From: Nostocales cyanobacterium LEGE 11386
GTDB lineage: Bacteria > Cyanobacteriota > Cyanobacteriia > Cyanobacteriales > Nostocaceae
NCBI GenBank assembly: GCA_015207155.1
Contig: JADEXK010000062.1
Location: 1-35,309 of the forward strand
Reading direction: 5' to 3'
DNA: 35,309 bases
This document shows positions 8,071-16,756 of this stretch, one piece after another. The notes under the pieces were generated by a model that saw only the letters and a list, made by a program, of their open reading frames with translations, was not told where the DNA came from and did not search any database. Position 1 is the first letter of the stretch, and each line of letters begins with the position of its first letter. The translations under genes were made by a program, and so were the position numbers.

Positions 8071-8099
8071 ACCCCTGGCTCAACGAAGTAGCCAGGGGT
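8071..8099 (+). terminator. Hairpin after the Rieske gene
   Basis: ACCCCTGGCT (8071-8080) pairs perfectly with AGCCAGGGGT (8090-8099) around a nine-base loop. TTCTACATTCC follows, so the T-tract is weak. It lies 48 bases after the oxygenase stop and separates it from the TetR gene. The minus strand from here to about 8207 also stays open for 56 codons without a start, so the hairpin may belong to a decayed repeat instead. Confidence 0.55.
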
Positions 8100-8399
8100 T
8101 TCTACATTCCCCAGTCTAGCTTGAGATTCTGGCAACAATTTGTGTTGATACAGCCTGTAAGTTTCCTGTGCTGCTTCTAAGCTGAAAGCCAGAGAGTTCA
8201 GGCTTCACACCCTCGATAACATTAATTTGGCACAACGACAAATAAAAACTCACTGTACAAATACCATCTATCTCTTCACTTACCTGCGTAATTTAGGATA
8301 TAAACCTAGAAACTTAACATATAAAAAAGTTAAGGTTAGATTAAAGTTTAACTATTGATAAATTAAAAAATTATTCAATTAAAATTTGCTTGACTTTTT

Positions 8400-8436
8400 A
8401 TGAATGTTGATTCATTATTAGTTTTGTGAACACAAA
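8400..8436. promoter_or_regulatory. Candidate TetR operator palindromes
   Basis: Two dyads lie just before the TetR gene: ATGAAT-GTTG-ATTCAT at 8400-8415 and TTTGTG-AA-CACAAA at 8423-8436. The second ends 14 bases before the ATG at 8451. Their placement fits auto-repression. The rest of 8023-8450 holds the hairpin at 8071 and AT-rich sequence with no gene. Confidence 0.45.
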
Positions 8437-8450
8437 TTCATAATTTAGTT

Positions 8451-9059
8451 ATGCAAGATAATGCCAAAGACGTACCTGGAAGACCAAGAGAATTTGACCG
8501 TATTTCAGCTTTGACAAAAGCTATGAATGTCTTTTGGAGTTTAGGTTTTTCAAAAACGACTTATGCAGAACTTGAATACAATACAGGGTTACATCGTCAG
8601 AGCCTAGTCTATGCCTTTGGTAATAAAAAGTCTCTGTTTAATCAAGCACTAAAGCATTATGCTGCTACACGAGTGCAGAAGGTTATTGATATACTCGAAG
8701 CTTCCAGTTCCCCTTTGGAAAATATCTGTACTGTATTTGCTATGTGGGCTAAAGATGCACAGAACGACACAACACCGGGATGTCTCTTTGTGAACACATC
8801 AGTAGAAATTGGTCAATCAGAACCAGCAATTGCCCAAATAGTCGAAGATTCGACTCAACGTCTCATTAAGGCGTTTCATCAGGCTTTCAAGGCTGGGCAG
8901 GATAGAGGTGAAATCACAATCAAAGTTGACGCCGCTGACCTGGCAAGGCAAGCAGTTGCCATTGGGGATGGGGCCTTACTCCGTAGTAAAGTATCAACTG
9001 ATTCTTCATTTGCTGAGGTAGCATTTAAAGCATTTATTGCCCTAATCAGTAACAAATAG
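8451..9059 (+). CDS. TetR/AcrR-family regulator (ComR-like)
   Basis: A 202-residue repressor. The N-terminus GRPREFDRISALTKAMNVFWSLGFSKTTYAEL is a TetR helix-turn-helix of the ComR/YbiH subgroup, with recognition helix near HRQSLVYAFGNKKSLF (about 50-65). The C-terminal ligand domain (about 85-200) includes GCLFVNTSVE, typical of the subgroup. Ligand unknown. It is a plausible local regulator for the Rieske/desaturase/EctC island, since it is the only regulator inside it. Two palindromes lie just upstream. Confidence 0.92.
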   Translation: MQDNAKDVPGRPREFDRISALTKAMNVFWSLGFSKTTYAELEYNTGLHRQSLVYAFGNKKSLFNQALKHYAATRVQKVIDILEASSSPLENICTVFAMWAKDAQNDTTPGCLFVNTSVEIGQSEPAIAQIVEDSTQRLIKAFHQAFKAGQDRGEITIKVDAADLARQAVAIGDGALLRSKVSTDSSFAEVAFKAFIALISNK

Positions 9060-9471
9060 AGTGTGTCAGCTTTAGCGCATTTTATTATGTTTTTACCTAA
9101 AAAAGATCCAGAACTGGGAACCATTAACTGCTTAAAAATTATGCTAATTCTTAAGCCTTGAGCCTATCAGTAACCTAACGTTATGAATTAGATAATTATC
9201 CTAGATTTAGAAAGTAAATTATAACATGAACAAAAGGTCACTTTACACTTAAACCCGTCTATAGTCCTACAATAAAGTAACTTTTATCCTTTATTCATAC
9301 AGAATTCAGCATTAATTCTAGTTACTGATTCGGAATTTTGTTTTGATAAAAGGTACAGAAGGAAAATAAGAACCATATCCTAACTGAAATAATAATCTCA
9401 TCTTTTAAGTAACAACTTTTTGTCAAATTTATAGTTGGAATGAAAATATCCCATACTGAGAAGCAAAAGTA
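9060..9471. other. Non-coding gap, AT-rich
   Basis: 412 bases between the TetR gene and the thioredoxin-fold gene. AT-rich, with short homopolymer runs. I see no gene, strong hairpin or repeat here. It must hold the promoter of the next gene. Confidence 0.5.
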
Positions 9472-10011
9472 ATGAATACTGTAGAGGCAATTACAGCTAC
9501 TAGATTATTACCTGGTAAGAAAGTACCATCCCTGGAGGTTTATACTCTTGATGGTTGCCATTGGAAACTGACTGACCAAACTCCTCAACACTTTACTATG
9601 ATTGTCTTTTATAGAGGCTTACACTGTCCTCTATGTGGAGAATATCTCACTGATTTGGAAAGTAAGCTCAGCAAGTTCACACAGCTTGGTATTGAAGTGA
9701 TTACCATCAGTAGTGACAGTAAAGAGCGAGCACAGCAGTCGAAGGAGAAATGGGGGCTACACCAGATCAAAATTGGCTATGAACTCACTTTAGAATCTAT
9801 GCGTCAATGGGGTCTTTATGTCTCTAGAGGGGTACTTGAAGATGAACCACTGCTATTTAATGAACCGGGTTTGTTTTTAGTGAAACCCGATGGTATTCTT
9901 TTTTTTGCAGCCATGAACAATGCACCCTACGGTCGTCCATCTTTAAGCGATCTGCTATCCGGTATTGATTACGTCTTGACTAAAAACTATCCTGTCCGAG
10001 GCACAGATTAA
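9472..10011 (+). CDS. Peroxiredoxin-like (AhpC/TSA) protein
   Basis: A 179-residue thioredoxin-fold protein. The redox motif is C52-P-L-C55 in FYRGLHCPLCGEYL, followed by EVITISSDSKERA and a late GLFLVKPDGILFFAAMNN strand. This is the 'peroxiredoxin-like' branch with a CxxC motif instead of the lone peroxidatic Cys. It probably works as a peroxidase or thiol-disulfide reductase in the cytoplasm, since no signal peptide is seen. Within the island it could protect or reduce the iron oxygenases, but that is inference. Confidence 0.9.
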   Translation: MNTVEAITATRLLPGKKVPSLEVYTLDGCHWKLTDQTPQHFTMIVFYRGLHCPLCGEYLTDLESKLSKFTQLGIEVITISSDSKERAQQSKEKWGLHQIKIGYELTLESMRQWGLYVSRGVLEDEPLLFNEPGLFLVKPDGILFFAAMNNAPYGRPSLSDLLSGIDYVLTKNYPVRGTD

Positions 10012-10085
10012 TTCTCTTTCGAGACTCTAGGATAAAACCTTAATTTTTCATTGACTGAAACATCAAAAATTCGTGGATTTCTTGA

Positions 10086-10264
10086 AGAAGGCAGAAGTAC
10101 GAGGGCAGAGGGCAGAAGGTTTTATTTAAAAGGGGATTCAACACCGTACTAAATAAGAGCCACCAAATTTTTAATTTGGTGGGGGTCTTGAACCCTTACT
10201 CCTTCCAGTCGTAGGCAAAGAGCAGGAAGTAGAATTCCCTTCTGCCTTCTGCCTTCTGCCTTTC
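10086..10264. repeat. MITE-like cyanobacterial intergenic repeat
   Basis: The left side carries AGAAGGCAGAAG (10086-10097) and the right side three heptamer units CCTTCTG (10238-10260), which are complementary. In the middle a perfect hairpin CCACCAAATT-TTT-AATTTGGTGG spans 10160-10182. This is the layout of small dispersed repeats common between genes in Nostocales. It fills most of the 10012-10410 gap. Confidence 0.6.
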
Positions 10265-10410
10265 TTGATAAATTCTTTTAAATCTAAATGCTGCATGAGC
10301 ATCTCGTACTAAGTCAGTATCTAACTGTCACTTCAGTTTTGATACTCAGATAACTTCGGCTATTCAACTCTTTTGAGATGGAATTCACACAACTATAGAG
10401 AGGCTGATTT

Positions 10411-11568
10411 ATGGCTACAAACAAAATGATCGTTGGTATGACCGATAAAAATACAGACATAACCAATGTTAATACCCAAAAAGCTCCTGATTTCAAATTC
10501 TATACTCACCATCGTAATTACTGGCTCAACTACTTAGTCATAATGTACATATTCAGTGGCTATGGATTTTCCCTCTTCTGCATCACAACAGATGTTTGGT
10601 GGTTGAACTTGCTGGGAGTTTGTTTGCTAGTACACTCTCTAATGTGGGCTGCTTACTTTATCCACGAATTCTTTCACAATAATATTTTCTTCCGCCCTAG
10701 TTTAAATTTGGCATTTGGTGAGATCATGCTTTTTTTAACAGGCTCTTGCTATAGTCGCTTCCGCGACTTGGCTCATCACCACATCGCTCACCATATACAT
10801 CGAGTCGATCTTTCTCCCTTTTCACCCCTTTCAATTGTTGATTTTTTGCGATTTCTGCCAAAGCCTGTACTGAAGATGATTGTTTTTCTAGAGTTACTAT
10901 ATTTTCCAGCAGTTAACCTTATCCTTCGTTGGATGATAGCTCTCTCTCCCTTCTTAGGACAAGCCCGACGAGATGAGTGTGTTCGTAATACCTTACTATT
11001 ACTAATACGAGGAAGCCTATTCACAGCTTTAGCTATATGTTCACCTCGCGCTGCTATTCTCTACTTTATTGCTTACATTTGCTTTCTTAACATAACGCAA
11101 TTCCTAGAGTGTTTTCAGCACACATTTCCTACTTTTCAAATAGATGATAATATACCAAAGTATAGCCAAGAGCATGAGGAAGCTAATACTTATACTATTG
11201 TTTTATCACGACACTGGCGCTGGCTCGATCTATTAGTATTTCTGAATCATAACTATCACAATGCACATCATAAATTAATGACATGTCCCTGGTATTTGCT
11301 CTCTAAAATGGATGCAGAAATTTACCAAGTTAATTCTTTGCAATACATATCTGCATTAAAACTATTTAGAAATTATTTCCATTTTCGTTATCGCATTCAT
11401 CGCCTGCTTGATGGTGCAGGAAGTGTGAAGCAAACTGAAAAGGGACTCGATTTTAACAACTTTGTAGGTGCTACAGGTTTTTCATTTATGCTACTACGTA
11501 CAAGGTTTGATTGGCTGAATATATCGTCTTCAAAAAATTCCAGTACAATTTTTGATTCGACTCCATAA
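10411..11568 (+). CDS. Membrane fatty-acid-desaturase-family di-iron enzyme
   Basis: A 385-residue integral membrane protein of the PF00487 type. The three histidine boxes are HEFFH (85-89), HHHIAHH (122-128) and HNYHNAHH (280-287), with hydrophobic helices between them. Such enzymes desaturate or hydroxylate acyl chains, carotenoids or amino-acid-derived substrates. The sequence does not match the main acyl-lipid desaturases DesA, B, C or D that I remember, so the substrate is open. It lies between the thioredoxin-fold protein and the amidohydrolase, and its place in the island suggests a tailoring role. The last 60 residues are polar and unlike the family core. Confidence 0.9.
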   Translation: MATNKMIVGMTDKNTDITNVNTQKAPDFKFYTHHRNYWLNYLVIMYIFSGYGFSLFCITTDVWWLNLLGVCLLVHSLMWAAYFIHEFFHNNIFFRPSLNLAFGEIMLFLTGSCYSRFRDLAHHHIAHHIHRVDLSPFSPLSIVDFLRFLPKPVLKMIVFLELLYFPAVNLILRWMIALSPFLGQARRDECVRNTLLLLIRGSLFTALAICSPRAAILYFIAYICFLNITQFLECFQHTFPTFQIDDNIPKYSQEHEEANTYTIVLSRHWRWLDLLVFLNHNYHNAHHKLMTCPWYLLSKMDAEIYQVNSLQYISALKLFRNYFHFRYRIHRLLDGAGSVKQTEKGLDFNNFVGATGFSFMLLRTRFDWLNISSSKNSSTIFDSTP

Positions 11569-11724
11569 CTTATGAAATAAATGTAAACTTTGTTTGTTTT
11601 TGGCAAATACTATCCGCTCACTGTATATACAGGAATGTCTAATCTTTAGACAAGTAAATAGTACAAAATTCCAAGTTTCCTAGGCTATTAGTTTCTCTAG
11701 AAGTTTACAGGTGCAATATTTTTT

Positions 11725-13023
11725 ATGAATCAGAGATTAGAACAATACGATTTAGTATTAAAAGGAGGGCACGTAATTGATCCTGGTCAGTGTATTAACG
11801 GCATTTATGATGTTGCTATACGTGACGGTAAAATAAAGGAAATTAGTGCTAAATTACCTGACCATCAAGCACACGAAACTATCTCAGTTGAAAATAAGAT
11901 ATTATGCCCTGGTCTGATCGACTTGCACACTCATGTTTATGAATGGGTAGTTAGTGATAGTCTTTGTGCAGATGATGTTGGCGTAAATGCAGGTGTTACT
12001 ACTGTCGTTGATCAGGGTGATTGTGGCTCTGCAACTTTTTTAGGATTTAAAGCCTACATTGTAGACAAAGTTCAGACAGATGTACGCTGTTTTCCTTGTA
12101 TTAATATGACTGGGACTGTGACACCAGATAGTTCAAGGACTGCCTTATACGGTCCTGACATGGTTGATATTGAAGCTCTCGTTTCTCTTGCAACTGAATA
12201 TCCTCATATAATACGTGGTTTAAAAGCACATAATGAATCAGGTGCTTTATCGAGATGGGGAACAGAAGTTTTGCAATTAGCACGGAAGGCAGCTGATCTA
12301 ACCAACCTCCCTTTGTATATACATATAGGAGAGTTATTTGATGTAAATGAAGCAAATCGTCCTAAGCCAGAACAAGTAATAGATAAGGTTATACCCTTTT
12401 TAAAGACTGGTGATCTCTTAACGCATTGCTATAGTTATCGTCCGGATGGTCTATTAGGAAAGCGTCAGAACGTACCAGAGTCTCTCTTAGAAGCTGTTAA
12501 AAATGGAGTGTTACTAGATTTAGGACATGGCGTTCATTTCAGCTTCGATATTGCTCGCCGGATGCTAGAGCAAAATCTACGTCCTTATACTATTAGCAGT
12601 GATGTTCATGGGAATTTCATGATTCCGCACAGTGATAATACTCTTGATTACAGTCTTTGCGGGATTATGTCCAAACTGTTTGGCTTAGGATTTACTTTAG
12701 AAGAAGTTATTGCAGGTGTGACAATTCATCCGGCTCGTGTCTTGAAATCTGAGACAGAAATTGGCACATTACAAGTTGGCTCGCGTGCTGATATCACAGT
12801 TATTGATTTAGTAGAGGGCAATTGGTTATTTCACGACTCAATAGGTGAGCAATTAGTAACCAAGCAAAAAATCGTTCCAATCTTAGTAGTTCGTGCGGGG
12901 CGAGTAATCCATCCTCATGGTCGTTTACTACGAGATTTACAGCCTATCAAAAATTTAAAACAGCTTGCGAAAACAATTGATAGTGTAACTGATTCGAAAG
13001 CTACGAAATCACCCATCAAATAA
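11725..13023 (+). CDS. Dihydroorotase/hydantoinase-type amidohydrolase
   Basis: A 432-residue metal-dependent hydrolase with a TIM-barrel core. The full binuclear site is visible: H68 and H70 in DLHTH, the carboxylated lysine K167 in GLKAHNESG, H200 in YIHIGE, H234 in HCY, and D293 in SSDVHG. The N- and C-terminal beta-sandwich strands (LVLKGGHVIDPG and GSRADITVIDL) are typical. It resembles the 'amidohydrolase/deacetylase' branch (EF_0837-like) more than PyrC. It probably hydrolyses a cyclic amide or an N-acyl group. The EctC-like gene starts 144 bases later on the same strand, a suggestive pairing of a ring-closing with a ring-opening or deacylating enzyme. Confidence 0.9.
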   Translation: MNQRLEQYDLVLKGGHVIDPGQCINGIYDVAIRDGKIKEISAKLPDHQAHETISVENKILCPGLIDLHTHVYEWVVSDSLCADDVGVNAGVTTVVDQGDCGSATFLGFKAYIVDKVQTDVRCFPCINMTGTVTPDSSRTALYGPDMVDIEALVSLATEYPHIIRGLKAHNESGALSRWGTEVLQLARKAADLTNLPLYIHIGELFDVNEANRPKPEQVIDKVIPFLKTGDLLTHCYSYRPDGLLGKRQNVPESLLEAVKNGVLLDLGHGVHFSFDIARRMLEQNLRPYTISSDVHGNFMIPHSDNTLDYSLCGIMSKLFGLGFTLEEVIAGVTIHPARVLKSETEIGTLQVGSRADITVIDLVEGNWLFHDSIGEQLVTKQKIVPILVVRAGRVIHPHGRLLRDLQPIKNLKQLAKTIDSVTDSKATKSPIK

Positions 13024-13167
13024 ATTGATTAACCATATGGAGCTATCAGTAACCGAGTATAAGTTAGAGAAAGTGGCGTAAGTCCTGCTTCTCTTATGTT
13101 GTAATCATCTTGAAGTTTCATTGATTTCTTAAACTTTCATCAAAATGAGTAGAAATTCGAGGCACAA

Positions 13168-13545
13168 ATGATAGTCAATAAATTGGAAGAAATTTTTAAT
13201 ACTGAGAGAGATGTTGAGTGGGGAAATGGCAGAAGTCGTCGCCTTCTTATCAAAAAAGATGGCATGGGTTACTCGCTCACAGACACCATCGTTAATGCAG
13301 GCACAGAGTCACTATTGGAATACAAAAATCATATGGAAGCCTGCTATTGCATTGAAGGTGAAGGTGAAGTGGAGGTAGATGGTATTGTCTATCCAATTTT
13401 TCCTGGCACTGTATATGCTCTTGATAAACATGATAAACACTACTTACGAGCTAAAACTTTCTTACGCCTTATATGCGTATTTACCCCTGCTTTGCAAGGT
13501 AATGAATCGCACAATCTTCAAAAAAATGGAGCTTCCAGTTACTAA
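13168..13545 (+). CDS. ectC: L-ectoine synthase homologue (orphan EctC)
   Basis: A 125-residue single-domain cupin that follows EctC from end to end. The family closes N-gamma-acetyl-2,4-diaminobutyrate to ectoine by water loss, using iron. The residues remembered as iron ligands in the Paenibacillus enzyme are present as E57, Y83 and H91. The other conserved positions are present too: T40, Y52, H55, G64, F105, P107, G111, E113 and H115. Characteristic stretches are CIEGEGEVEV and YALDKHDKHYLRA. The protein is slightly shorter than usual (about 128-137) because of a two-residue gap and a short tail. No ectA, ectB, ectD or lysC-type gene is in the window. It may act on another substrate supplied by this island. 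EctC side activity on glutamine is known in the literature. Confidence 0.9.
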   Translation: MIVNKLEEIFNTERDVEWGNGRSRRLLIKKDGMGYSLTDTIVNAGTESLLEYKNHMEACYCIEGEGEVEVDGIVYPIFPGTVYALDKHDKHYLRAKTFLRLICVFTPALQGNESHNLQKNGASSY

Positions 13546-13978
13546 TAAGCTACTGATTTTCTAATTTTTGAATGACACTTGCCAGAAATCTTATTTCCTT
13601 GAGCAAAACAAAATAAGTCCTATATCAACTAATACCTTTACCAAAATAAAAAGCTACAAAAATTTTGGTAAAACTGGCAAAATTAATCCTATATAGGTAT
13701 TTCGCTTAAAAAGTAGTTTGTTATTTCAAACTCTTACACTGCGGTTAATAGGTTAAAAATTCTTTGTGCGAAACCTTGAAGGAATTTTTAGGACTTATCG
13801 TTTTTGCCAAGCCTTAAATAAATGGGAGTTCATGGTTAACTGGATTTGTTTTATGCTAATCCAATCTTTTTGCAAAGATACTGCTTTGCTAACTGGGGGA
13901 ATGTGGCTGAGAAAATCGAACTTCTCACAAATAAAGAATATATCGCAATTATTTCTCTGTAACGCAAAGTACTTTGTT

Positions 13979-15391
13979 ATGGCTCCAATCTTTTTTCAAT
14001 CGAATGTACGAACGGAAATTAAAGAATTTCTACGAATTGCAGTTCCTCTAGTAAGTGCTCAAATTGCCCAATCTGCTACAGGGTTTGTAGACACGACTAT
14101 GATGGGCAGATTAGGGTCAGAACCTCTAGCAGCAGGAGGATTAGCGTCAATTACCTTTTTCACACTTTTGAATGTGGCATCTGGGGTTGTCATGGGAGTC
14201 AGTCCTCTTGTTGCTGAAGCTTATGGAGCAGGGTACAAAACACGCATTGAGCAAGTTACACATCAAGGATTATGGTTGACACTGGTATTGGCAGTCCCAA
14301 TAATGTTTTTGATTGCACACATGGGTACTTTCATGCATCAGCTTGGACAAGATCCGACCACTGTTACTCTGGCAAAGAACTATCTGGATATTATCGTTTG
14401 GGGGTTTTTTCCGGCCTTAGCATTCGCCACACTCAGGAGCGTTGTGTCTGGTCTATCACAAGCTCGTCCGGTAATGGTGATTGTAATTGGGGGAACGCTC
14501 TTCAATGTGGTAGGCAATTACGTCTTGGGATTTGGTAAATTAGGATTTCCCACGATGGGACTGATAGGTCTGGCATTGGCAAGCGTCTTTAGTATCTGGG
14601 GGATGTTTATAGCTCTAGTCGTCTACATACTCAGACACAAGCAACTGAAGACTTACAGGTTCTTCCAGGATTTAAATCGGTTGAAACCAAAAATTCTTCA
14701 AGAATTGGTGGTGATTGGTGTACCAATTGGGGTTTCTTCTGCATTAGAAATTGGATTATTTACTGTTGTCACCTACCTTATGGGCATATTAGGAACCGAT
14801 GTACTAGCTGCACACCAGATTGTATTCCAGACGATGTTCGTAATTTTCATGGTACCCCTAGGAATGTCCTATGCCACAACTGCTAGAGTAGGGCAGTGGA
14901 CTGGGCAGCAAGACTTTGAAGGTGTGCGACGGGCAGGATATATCAGTATCGTCATCGCAGCAGGGTTTATGACACTTATGGGATTCGTGCTACTCACATT
15001 TAGTCAGCAAGTGATTGGTCTTTACATAGATATTCACAACCCAGAGAATGCCAATATACTGGCACTGGCAACATCTATGCTCAGCATTGCGGCTTTGGCA
15101 CATCCTGTAGATGGCGTGCAAAAGGTTACAATGGGCGCACTTCACGGACTCCAGGATACGCGCGTACCAATGATGCTGAGCTTCCCAGCATTCTGGGGTA
15201 TTGGATTGACAAGTGGCTATTTTCTGGGATTTCACTTTGGGTTAGGTAGTACTGGCTTGTGGATAGGACAATCCATTGGTGTGGCAATCTCGGCAGGATT
15301 GTTCATTTGGCGCTTTCGTAAACTGGTCTCACCAAAGGATCGAATTCAACCTAACCAAACAGTTCCATCCGATAATCTAGGGCAAAAATAA
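13979..15391 (+). CDS. MATE-family multidrug/metabolite exporter
   Basis: A NorM-type transporter with about twelve hydrophobic helices, 470 residues from ATG 13979 (MAPIFFQSNVRTEIKEFLRIAVPLV). The frame stays open upstream to 13766, but those 71 residues do not look like MATE. The family length (about 460) and the usual 'E-x-x-x-x-L-x-x-A-x-P' start favour 13979. Typical features are FVDTTMMGRLGSEPLAAGGLA, VMGVSPLVAEAYGAG and the second repeat beginning ELVVIGVPIGVSSALEIG. It is driven by Na+ or H+ and works in the inner membrane. It is the second exporter of the island and a candidate route out for its product. Confidence 0.92.
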   Translation: MAPIFFQSNVRTEIKEFLRIAVPLVSAQIAQSATGFVDTTMMGRLGSEPLAAGGLASITFFTLLNVASGVVMGVSPLVAEAYGAGYKTRIEQVTHQGLWLTLVLAVPIMFLIAHMGTFMHQLGQDPTTVTLAKNYLDIIVWGFFPALAFATLRSVVSGLSQARPVMVIVIGGTLFNVVGNYVLGFGKLGFPTMGLIGLALASVFSIWGMFIALVVYILRHKQLKTYRFFQDLNRLKPKILQELVVIGVPIGVSSALEIGLFTVVTYLMGILGTDVLAAHQIVFQTMFVIFMVPLGMSYATTARVGQWTGQQDFEGVRRAGYISIVIAAGFMTLMGFVLLTFSQQVIGLYIDIHNPENANILALATSMLSIAALAHPVDGVQKVTMGALHGLQDTRVPMMLSFPAFWGIGLTSGYFLGFHFGLGSTGLWIGQSIGVAISAGLFIWRFRKLVSPKDRIQPNQTVPSDNLGQK

Positions 15392-15770
15392 TGAGCTAGG
15401 ACAGCGAATCGTTGCAATGTCCTCTAATCAAGTAATAGCTAATCCGTCCAAATTAATTTACAAAGGCTAGCTTATTACAAATTTACTCATCATATTGATA
15501 ATTTCTGTAGCCCTTATGGATAGTATTTTCTCAAATGCTACCCCAATAAAAATCAATATAATTTAATTACTCAGTAGCAGAATAAACCCTTTATTTAGAA
15601 ACAAAAACCTGTACAAATTAGGTAGCCATATTTCTCATTTTGTTACGTTGCTTGTGTTTCTACAAATTCTCTAACTAGCGCTTGTTGACATCAGCTAAAT
15701 ATAAAAAATAGGAAAACTGAATATAAAAAAAGGAATATTTCTTTCTGTCTACATTAAAGGCACTTATATA
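15392..15770. other. Non-coding gap
   Basis: 379 AT-rich bases between the MATE and TauE genes. I see no ORF with coding character, no strong hairpin and no recognisable repeat. Confidence 0.5.
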
Positions 15771-16643
15771 ATGACTCCTACTGAATTATTAATTTTAACT
15801 TTTGCTGGACTGATGGCAGGCATTCTTGCAGGTATTTTAGGTATTGGTGGTGGCACAGTTCTGGTACCATTTCTGGTTGCATTAGGTTACTCACCTGTCC
15901 ATTCAGTTGCTACTAGCAGTTTTTCCATTTTGATCACAGCGGTTTCTGGCAGTGTACAAAACTGGCGAATGGGTATGTTCAGTTTTAAACGGGTAATAGG
16001 GATTGGTTTTCCCTCTGTAGTCAGCGCGCAGATAGGAGCCTATTTAGCTAGTCGCATTTACTCTTATTACCTGCTAGGAGGATTTGGGTTATTACTGCTT
16101 TTGAATATCTACTTAATCCAATTCCGCAAACATCTGATTGCCAGAAAGAAAGAATATCTCATCCTTACTGAAAGTGTCCCAGAATTAGGGATATCTGATT
16201 TAAAAAATAAAAATTTAAACACAACAGCTAATTTGACAACAAAATTTCCGTTAAAAAATCTCTTCTTCAATTTAACAGTTTCCAGAATTGCTATTGGCAG
16301 TATAGCAGGTGTATTAGCTGGTTTGTTTGGTGTTGGTGGCGGTGTGATTATGGTACCAATGCAAATTCTCCTACTAGGAGAAACTATCAAAACAGCTATT
16401 CAAACAAGCTTAGGTGTCATTGTTATTACATCCGTATCAGCTTGTGTAGGACATGCATTGCGTAATAATGTACTGTGGATTACAGGATTTGCTTTGGGAT
16501 TTGGAGGTATTATCGGAGCGCAAGTGAGTACGCGTTTTTTACCCAGATTACCTGATGAAATTTTAAGTTTAGCTTTCCGCACATTGCTTGCAATTCTATC
16601 AGTTTATGTTTTCTGGCTAGCGTGGCAAAGTTATATTACATAG
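15771..16643 (+). CDS. TauE/SafE-family permease
   Basis: A 290-residue membrane protein with two homologous halves. Each starts with the family signature: AGLMAGILAGILGIGGGTVLVPFL near residue 14 and IAGVLAGLFGVGGGVIMVPM near residue 182. About eight hydrophobic helices are seen, with a polar loop at about 125-165. The family moves sulfite, sulfoacetate, taurine-related or other organic anions, and the substrate here is unknown. It is the last plus-strand gene of the island and meets the alpha/beta hydrolase convergently with a 113-base gap. Confidence 0.9.
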   Translation: MTPTELLILTFAGLMAGILAGILGIGGGTVLVPFLVALGYSPVHSVATSSFSILITAVSGSVQNWRMGMFSFKRVIGIGFPSVVSAQIGAYLASRIYSYYLLGGFGLLLLLNIYLIQFRKHLIARKKEYLILTESVPELGISDLKNKNLNTTANLTTKFPLKNLFFNLTVSRIAIGSIAGVLAGLFGVGGGVIMVPMQILLLGETIKTAIQTSLGVIVITSVSACVGHALRNNVLWITGFALGFGGIIGAQVSTRFLPRLPDEILSLAFRTLLAILSVYVFWLAWQSYIT

Positions 16644-16756
16644 TAGACCAAGAACTTTTATGTTCGCTAAATAATTGTAGTCTACAATACTATTTTGCGG
16701 GATATGCACAAAAACTAATTGCCAAAGATAAATACTTAAACCAATTAAATTTGGTA

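Noticed and set aside
8030..8207. 56-codon minus-strand open frame (SLEAAQETYRLYQHKLL, NVETPGYFVEPG)
   Set aside because: Reads protein-like but has no start and overlaps the hairpin at 8071-8099. It could be a decayed element; not enough to call.
13766..13978. 71-residue N-terminal extension of the MATE protein
   Set aside because: Does not look like MATE sequence; ATG 13979 gives the normal family length.
6919..15391. Saxitoxin (sxt) cluster
   Set aside because: Rieske, desaturase, MATE and DMT genes also occur in sxt clusters, but the Rieske protein has CVHRGH, not the SxtT/H-type CPHRGV, and no sxtA, sxtG, sxtB or carbamoyltransferase is present.
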